Source: Phycisphaerales bacterium (GTDB lineage Bacteria > Planctomycetota > Phycisphaerae > Phycisphaerales > SM1A02). Taken from it: a DNA stretch of 9,260 nucleotides. Below, one piece after another: positions 5,174 through 9,260 of the stretch. The notes below the pieces were generated by a model. That model worked only from the letters and a program-made list of their open reading frames with translations, made no database searches and had not been told where the DNA came from. A program made the translations under genes and the position numbers. Positions within the stretch are counted from its first letter, which is position 1, and each line of letters opens with the position of its first letter. The stretch is taken from the NCBI GenBank assembly GCA_029243925.1, contig JAQWRC010000237.1:1-9260 (forward strand), given 5' to 3'.

Positions 5174-6577
5174 ATGCACCCTTTCAAGAACCGTGGCGCT
5201 GCCACTTGCGCGATCGTTACATCCACTGCCTGCTTGAGCCTGGCCTCCACGGCCCTGGGCAACCTGCCCGGTGATTCCACCCTTGACAGCCGCGTTGATG
5301 TCGCGGATCTCCTGGTCGTGCTCAGCAACATGTACCACACCTGCCCAGCAGACGGCGAAGCGTGCCCGACCGATTTCAATCACAACGGGCAAACGGACAT
5401 CGATGACCTGCTGACCGTATTTGAGAATTGGGGGCGTGTTGCTGTTGATGCATCGAGTTCCAATGACGCTCCTGATGCTGATTCGACGACTCTGGTTGGT
5501 CCAGCGCCTGTTCTCATTGATGCGATCTATTACGACAAGTACTCCCGCGTCCAGGAGCGAGCCGAGAAAGGCTTGCAGTTGGATCAGGGATGGCGGACTC
5601 GTGGGTACAACACAAAGCACAGCATCGATGTGCTGCCCTACTGCTACGGCGGTGGCGTCGATCAGAACGCAGACAATCACTATTCGGATCAGGATCTCGA
5701 GCGCTTCGAAGCCTGGCTCGATGCAAACATCCCTTATGAGTACGACGGCCCCGTGGTCCTTGACATGGAGGGTGACTGGTGGCCGATGATGAACAATGCT
5801 AATCAGGAACTGATGGATGAGATCATGGATTTCTACATCGAGGGCCTGGAGTATGCAGAAGAAATGCGTCCCAACGCCAAGTTCGGCTACTGGGGATTTC
5901 CCAAGAAACGCTGGACCAAGTTGTCCCACGACGGGCCCGACGTGACTCGTCTAATGAAGCGTTCCGCGGCCATCTTCCCCGAGACCTACGAGTACAACCC
6001 CGGTGGTGATGACAGCGTACGAATCCAGCAGCACATCGAGACCTGCATCGAGATGGTTGAAGGCAAGGTTCCCGTCTATGTCCAGATGTGCTCCCGCTAT
6101 CAGGATCAGGAAATCGGTGGCTGGCGACATTTCCTGAGCAACGAAGAACTTATCCGGGATCAAGCTCGACCTTCACTGGACGCTCGATGGACCGATGCAG
6201 ATGGCAACACCCACCGCATCGCCGGTTTGGGAATCTGGGATGCCTACATCTATGTTCGTGGCTTCCATCATGACTGGTGGTCACTGAATGATGATGAAAT
6301 CACCAAGCTCTGGGATGAAGTCGATGAGATCCACTTGAGCATGTATCAGGACCTCAACGCACTTATCAATGGTGAACTGTCCGAGTCGGAGACGACGGTG
6401 GCCACGAACGACGCGTCCAAGTCGGATGCATCCACAGGCAACAGCTCGCGAGTCACTCACAGAAGTCCGAGGAAGCCGATACGGCCGGTTGTCATCAATG
6501 AGACTTCACGCAAGAAGGGAGCTTCCAAGCGTGTCCGCAGCAGTGCACCGAAGCGTTCCGCCGTGGCCAGAAAATGA
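5174..6577 (+). CDS. Secreted dockerin-bearing protein with hyaluronidase (GH56)-like domain
   Basis: The 467-residue product begins with a signal peptide (about 1-29; basic start, hydrophobic core, STALG before the mature end). Residues 33-87 form a dockerin-like pair of calcium loops: D34, D38, D42, D45, then D67, N69, N71, D75, D78, with cysteines C57 and C64 between them. Residues about 112-395 follow the GH56 hyaluronidase barrel in order. VVLDMEGDWWP (194-204) matches the VIDWE-WRP catalytic strand, with D197 and E199 in place of human HYAL1 D129 and E131. RPNAKFGYWGFP (232-243) matches RPRGLWGFYGFP. IFPETY (267-272) puts Y272 on Y247, and GIWDAY (353-358) puts W355 on W321. Position Y202 of HYAL1 is W240 here. 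GH56 enzymes cleave hyaluronan or chondroitin; the substrate here is inferred at best. The tail (about 400-467) is rich in Ser, Lys and Arg. The gene stands alone, with candidate operators upstream and a hairpin downstream. Confidence 0.72.
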   Translation: MHPFKNRGAATCAIVTSTACLSLASTALGNLPGDSTLDSRVDVADLLVVLSNMYHTCPADGEACPTDFNHNGQTDIDDLLTVFENWGRVAVDASSSNDAPDADSTTLVGPAPVLIDAIYYDKYSRVQERAEKGLQLDQGWRTRGYNTKHSIDVLPYCYGGGVDQNADNHYSDQDLERFEAWLDANIPYEYDGPVVLDMEGDWWPMMNNANQELMDEIMDFYIEGLEYAEEMRPNAKFGYWGFPKKRWTKLSHDGPDVTRLMKRSAAIFPETYEYNPGGDDSVRIQQHIETCIEMVEGKVPVYVQMCSRYQDQEIGGWRHFLSNEELIRDQARPSLDARWTDADGNTHRIAGLGIWDAYIYVRGFHHDWWSLNDDEITKLWDEVDEIHLSMYQDLNALINGELSESETTVATNDASKSDASTGNSSRVTHRSPRKPIRPVVINETSRKKGASKRVRSSAPKRSAVARK

Positions 6578-6625
6578 GGGGCGCCGCTGCCGGCTCACCC
6601 GTTCTTCAGGGGAAGCGCAGCCGCG

Positions 6626-6657
6626 CAACCGCCGCGTCCAGCAGGACGCGGCGGTTG
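6626..6657. terminator. Perfect 14-bp hairpin between convergent genes
   Basis: CAACCGCCGCGTCC (6626-6639) and GGACGCGGCGGTTG (6644-6657) are exact reverse complements around the loop AGCA. The hairpin lies 48 bp after the stop of the GH56-like gene and 10 bp beyond the stop of the convergent glycosyltransferase, so it can serve both as a bidirectional terminator. It lacks a T run on either strand, so termination may depend on the stem alone or on other factors. Confidence 0.7.
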
Positions 6658-6667
6658 TCATGCGATT

Positions 6668-7420
6668 TCAGGCTTCATGTGTGCGTTTGCAGAGTCTGGC
6701 CAAGGCAGCATGCTTGCGACGGGTACTGGATGCAATGTCAATCGCGAGGGTGAAGCCACGGTATCCATCAAGCACGCCACCCTTGAGGATGTAGCCTCGA
6801 AGAAACGCGAAGGCGCCTCGACACATGGCAGAAGTCCTGGTTGCTTTTCGACCCGCATCGAACGCAGCTTGTGCGCCCAAATCAGCGTACTGGGCAGCTT
6901 TGGCTTGCATGTCGGCGCGGGAGCGCACGGAGTAGTGGTCTATGGTGCCGCCAATGGTTCGGACCTGTCCATCGATGATGATCTTCTCATGTACTGGAGC
7001 GTCATCAAATCGGCCCGCATCGCGACGGAAGATTCGAAGTTTACGTTCGCCGCCCCAGTCACCGAAACGCATGAAGTGGCCGCAGTAGGATGATCGAAAT
7101 CGGACCATGTAGGCGGCGACATCTGGTTGCGCCATTGCAGTGGTGAGTTGCTCCCGAAGTTGCTTTGACACCCGCTCATCGCAGTCGAGAGAGAGGATCC
7201 AATCGCTCGTTGCGAGGTCCAGTGCATGGTTCTTCTGGGGGCCAAAGCCCTTCCATGGGACACTGTGCACATGCGGTGTGTACTTTTCGGCGATGGCGCA
7301 GGTTTCATCCGTGCTCTCTGAATCCACCACAATGATTTCGTCGGCGAAGTCGACGCTGCGCAGGCAGTCCTCGATATCCCGGGCTTCATTTTTTGCGATG
7401 ATGATGACGGAGAGGCTCAT
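6668..7420 (-). CDS. Family 2 glycosyltransferase, WaaE/KdtX-like
   Basis: The 250-residue product starts with the GT-A nucleotide-sugar fold: LSVIIIAKNEARDIEDCLRS (3-22) and the acidic VVDSESTDET (31-40, D33 and E35). GFGPQKNHALDLATSDWILS (58-77) follows and ends in LDCDE (78-82), whose D79 and D81 are the likely metal/sugar-nucleotide acidic motif. VHEKI (143-147) is the conserved acceptor-side motif. The order and the GFG-QKN-AL signature fit the WaaE/KdtX/LgtF branch, beta-1,4-glucosyltransferases that extend the inner core of lipopolysaccharide on the cytoplasmic face of the inner membrane. Sugar and acceptor are inferred from family only. The ATG at 7420 is chosen because the fold begins there; an in-frame start at 7513 would run into the divergent lipoprotein gene. 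No clear ribosome site is seen. The tail is strongly basic (STRRKHAALARLCKRTH), which may help membrane association. No other sugar genes are adjacent. Confidence 0.88.
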   Translation of the reverse strand: MSLSVIIIAKNEARDIEDCLRSVDFADEIIVVDSESTDETCAIAEKYTPHVHSVPWKGFGPQKNHALDLATSDWILSLDCDERVSKQLREQLTTAMAQPDVAAYMVRFRSSYCGHFMRFGDWGGERKLRIFRRDAGRFDDAPVHEKIIIDGQVRTIGGTIDHYSVRSRADMQAKAAQYADLGAQAAFDAGRKATRTSAMCRGAFAFLRGYILKGGVLDGYRGFTLAIDIASSTRRKHAALARLCKRTHEA

Positions 7421-7484
7421 GGCTGTTGTAGAGGGTAATCGCAGGACCGGGTAGCATGCACGCTCTTCAAAGGAGACATTGACA
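7421..7484. promoter_or_regulatory. Divergent spacer between glycosyltransferase and lipoprotein operon
   Basis: The 64 bp between the two start codons must contain the start of the lipoprotein operon and probably that of the glycosyltransferase. I see no -35/-10 pair with standard spacing. The only clear element is the ribosome site of the plus-strand gene. Confidence 0.4.
7469..7475 (+). promoter_or_regulatory. Ribosome binding site AAAGGAG of the first chagasin-like gene
   Basis: AAAGGAG lies nine bases before the ATG at 7485 but only three before the in-frame TTG at 7479. It therefore supports the ATG as start. Confidence 0.7.
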
Positions 7485-7919
7485 ATGCTGAGTCGTTTGT
7501 GCGGAGCCGTCATCGTGGGAGTGCTGCTGGCTGGCTGTCAGAGCCCGAGTTCGGGATCGGGCCCGAGGGCAGAGCCTGCTCCAGGGCCCAATACCGTCGT
7601 TGTTGAGCAGGGGCAGAATGGTGAAACAGTCACGCTGAAGCCTGGGCAGACGCTGCTGGTTCGTCTGCCGGAAGAACCAGCTCGTGGGATGGCCTGGGAG
7701 ATGGAGCAGATGCCCGCGGCCTCTATTCTGACGCCTGATGGTACGCGTGTGGTTCACAGTGGGCAGCAACTCAAGGACAGCAGTCTGCTGGCCTATCAGG
7801 AACTACGATTCCAAGCTCAGACTGCGGGCACCACAACGTTGTCACTGGCCTATGACAATCCCCAGCAGGGTTCAGATTCCATTACGCGTCGATTTACACT
7901 GAAGGTGTCGGTGGAATGA
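7485..7919 (+). CDS. Chagasin-like (I42) protease-inhibitor lipoprotein, divergent copy
   Basis: The 144-residue product has a lipoprotein signal peptide with lipobox L15-A16-G17-C18, so the mature chain should be lipid-anchored in the envelope; Q19 after the Cys fits outer-membrane sorting in E. coli rules. A Pro/Ser/Gly-rich linker (19-37) leads to an immunoglobulin-like beta domain of about 105 residues. The order of strands fits chagasin inhibitors of papain-like cysteine proteases: GETVTLKPGQTLLVRLPEEP, then GMAWEM, a central variable loop, then GTTTLSLAYDNP (115-126). The inhibitory NPTTG-type loop is altered to EEPARG (63-68), and no clear GxGG loop is present, so inhibition may be lost or its target shifted. 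It overlaps the next gene by ATGA, so the two are translated together. Assignment leans partly on the better-conserved neighbour. Confidence 0.68.
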   Translation: MLSRLCGAVIVGVLLAGCQSPSSGSGPRAEPAPGPNTVVVEQGQNGETVTLKPGQTLLVRLPEEPARGMAWEMEQMPAASILTPDGTRVVHSGQQLKDSSLLAYQELRFQAQTAGTTTLSLAYDNPQQGSDSITRRFTLKVSVE

Positions 7920-8317
7920 CCAGTTCGCTTGCTCGCATCGCGTTTGTCTGTTGTGTCGTGATGATGGCGTGTGGTTGCGCGACTGCGCCATCTGTGGTCA
8001 CAGCTTCAGCGGCAACGCCATCGATTCAGGCTGTGGTAGGCGATGAAGTCAATATTCAGTTGTCGGAAAATCCAAGTACTGGATGGACATGGCGGCTGCA
8101 GTCGCCCCTCCAAGGAATTCTGAAGCCTGCCGGCGATCGTTTTGTCCGATCAACACCGGCCGGCGCCGGCCTTGTTGGAACCGGTGGCACTCGCATCCTT
8201 ACCTACACGGCGATTGATTCAGGGACCATCGAACTTGAATATGCGTTGGCAGGCCCCGGCCGTGAGGTTGAGGCGTCGGATCACCGGATGACGTTCACGG
8301 TGCATGTGACGAAATGA
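7916..8317 (+). CDS. Chagasin-like (I42) protease-inhibitor lipoprotein
   Basis: The 133-residue product has a hydrophobic signal segment (about 7-18) and a lipobox-like A18-C19-G20-C21; C19 or C21 could be the lipidated residue, C21 being the better fit. The mature domain shows the chagasin/I42 pattern clearly. The first inhibitory loop is ENPSTGWTW (51-59). The GTGGT segment (88-92) matches the second loop, followed by the GTIELEYAL strand (103-111). The usual RPW third loop is replaced by AGPGREVEA (112-120). Family members block papain-like cysteine proteases by inserting these three loops into the active-site cleft. In bacteria they are envelope or secreted proteins thought to guard against self-made or foreign proteases. 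No cysteine protease gene is in view. The start codon overlaps the stop of the preceding gene (ATGA). The ribosome site is weak, so translation is probably coupled. The stop lies six bases from that of the convergent pseudopilin gene. Confidence 0.83.
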   Translation: MTSSLARIAFVCCVVMMACGCATAPSVVTASAATPSIQAVVGDEVNIQLSENPSTGWTWRLQSPLQGILKPAGDRFVRSTPAGAGLVGTGGTRILTYTAIDSGTIELEYALAGPGREVEASDHRMTFTVHVTK

Positions 8318-8323
8318 CGTGTG

Positions 8324-9253
8324 TTACGGAAGCTGCGGCTCAATGACCCAGTCCGCACTGGTCGCGTCGTTGGACCACCTTCTCATATCAGCCAGATCTG
8401 CAAGTGGTTCTAGCGCGGTTTGCCCATCAAGCATGGCCGTAACGGCTCGCCCATCGTGGCGTGCTGAGATGAACCCGGATGCGGCTGGATCACCTTGCTC
8501 ATAGGACAGTGTTGGGCGTCCTTCTTCATCGGTGTTCCATCGCCAACCACTGGTGTGGTACCAGGGGCTGCTTGTGTAGAAGTACCCTTCGATGGTGGAC
8601 GATCCTGATTCCATTGGGCCAGCGGCTGAGGTGAAGACCAGTTGCTGGCCGGGACGGCGGACCTCGGAGCGGCGCTGGGCGTAATAGGTTTCACCGGTGA
8701 ATGTGCCCAGTGTGTGCAGATCCGCGTATGTCCCACCTTTCATACCGCCCATCCACTCGGCGTTCAGTCCAAATGAAGGGTAGACACTGGCGATGTAGGC
8801 GAATCCATCCGTTCCTCTGATGCCATCGATGTACTCTTGGCCCTGCCCGACAAACAAGGCGTCCACATTGCCGTCAAGGTAGGGGAGCAAACGCCACGTC
8901 CAGCGTTGCAACTCGATTCCTTGAATGGGAGTGCCATCCGGGCCAACGATGATTTCATCGCCCATGTAGTCATCCTCATCGGGATCATCCGAGAGATAGC
9001 CGACCAGTAGTTTTCCCTTGTTGTCCTCGGAAGCCATGTTGTAGCCACGAATCAGCTGCCTAGCGGCTTGGAGTTCTGCGGTGGATTTGGCTTGTCGAAA
9101 TGTGGATGCGAGCGATGGAACCAGGGTTGCAACAAGCACGGCCATGACAGCAATGACCACCATGAGTTCTGTCAGGGTGAATGCGCGATGGAATCCTGGC
9201 CAATCGGCGGATTGGATCGGACTCGCAGCCAAAGTTGAGGTATGTCTGGACAT
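8324..9253 (-). CDS. Type II secretion/type IV pilus-like pseudopilin with H-x9-DG motif
   Basis: The 309-residue product carries a class III prepilin leader: a 24-residue polar lead, then FTLTEL (25-30) with E29 at position +5 of the mature chain, and a hydrophobic helix to about residue 48 (MVVIAVMAVLVATLVPSL). Cleavage would fall between A24 and F25; Ala instead of Gly at -1 is common in planctomycete members. An amphipathic helix follows (53-75). The globular part has an acidic patch (89-99) and many aromatic residues. H266 to D276-G277 is the H-x9-DG motif typical of the large planctomycete family of prepilin-like proteins. These assemble in, or are processed by, a type II secretion/type IV pilus system in the inner membrane and periplasm; individual roles are unknown. 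No secretion ATPase or peptidase is adjacent. Only seven bases (all C on this strand) precede the ATG, so the start could lie upstream beyond the window. Confidence 0.85.
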   Translation of the reverse strand: MSRHTSTLAASPIQSADWPGFHRAFTLTELMVVIAVMAVLVATLVPSLASTFRQAKSTAELQAARQLIRGYNMASEDNKGKLLVGYLSDDPDEDDYMGDEIIVGPDGTPIQGIELQRWTWRLLPYLDGNVDALFVGQGQEYIDGIRGTDGFAYIASVYPSFGLNAEWMGGMKGGTYADLHTLGTFTGETYYAQRRSEVRRPGQQLVFTSAAGPMESGSSTIEGYFYTSSPWYHTSGWRWNTDEEGRPTLSYEQGDPAASGFISARHDGRAVTAMLDGQTALEPLADLADMRRWSNDATSADWVIEPQLP

Positions 9254-9260
9254 GGGGGGG

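Noticed and set aside
5129..5929. Long minus-strand open frame (266 codons) opposite the GH56-like gene
   Set aside because: The plus strand shows signal peptide, dockerin loops and catalytic motifs; the minus frame shows no domain and has Ile/Val-rich antisense composition.
7421..7513. Upstream start for the glycosyltransferase at 7513
   Set aside because: The extra 31 residues are not part of the fold and would overlap the divergent lipoprotein gene and its ribosome site.

Overview
This window looks like ordinary chromosomal DNA from a Gram-negative marine or environmental bacterium, most likely a planctomycete of the Phycisphaerae type. That placement is an inference. It rests on a pseudopilin with an AFTLTEL prepilin leader and an H-x9-DG motif, a secreted enzyme with a planctomycete-style dockerin pair, a sialate O-acetylesterase-like protein, lipoproteins, and moderately high GC. 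No rRNA, tRNA, CRISPR array, transposase or phage gene was seen.

Layout. Bases 1-1091 (+) are the C-terminal part of a sialate O-acetylesterase-like SGNH hydrolase cut by the window edge. It runs directly, with no gap, into a convergent minus-strand cluster read 4578 to 1092: a small two-helix membrane protein, a 652-residue HEXXH metallopeptidase resembling the M3/gluzincin group, and D-3-phosphoglycerate dehydrogenase (serA) with a C-terminal ACT domain. A short divergent spacer separates this cluster from a plus-strand PspC-domain peptide (4662-4853). A 320-bp non-coding stretch follows (4854-5173), holding a possible terminator, a cluster of TTGA/TCAA inverted repeats and a tight TGAGTCA double site. 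It leads into a secreted protein (5174-6577).

That secreted protein is the most unusual gene here. After a signal peptide it has a two-loop dockerin-like calcium-binding module, then a domain that follows the animal/venom hyaluronidase family (GH56) collinearly, including the acidic DxE catalytic pair, and ends in a strongly basic tail. A 14-bp perfect hairpin separates it from a convergent family 2 glycosyltransferase (WaaE/KdtX-like, 7420 to 6668). Divergent from the glycosyltransferase is a two-gene operon of chagasin-like (I42) cysteine-protease-inhibitor lipoproteins that overlap by ATGA. The window closes with a convergent pseudopilin-like protein (9253 to 8324).

How the genes work together. 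The minus-strand trio may be co-transcribed, with gaps of 42 and 10 bp, but there is no obvious metabolic link between the peptidase and serine synthesis. The esterase fragment and the GH56-like protein both suggest use of host- or algal-type glycans, but they are not in one operon. The chagasin pair points to protection against cysteine proteases at the cell envelope. Everything else reads as independent housekeeping or envelope genes.
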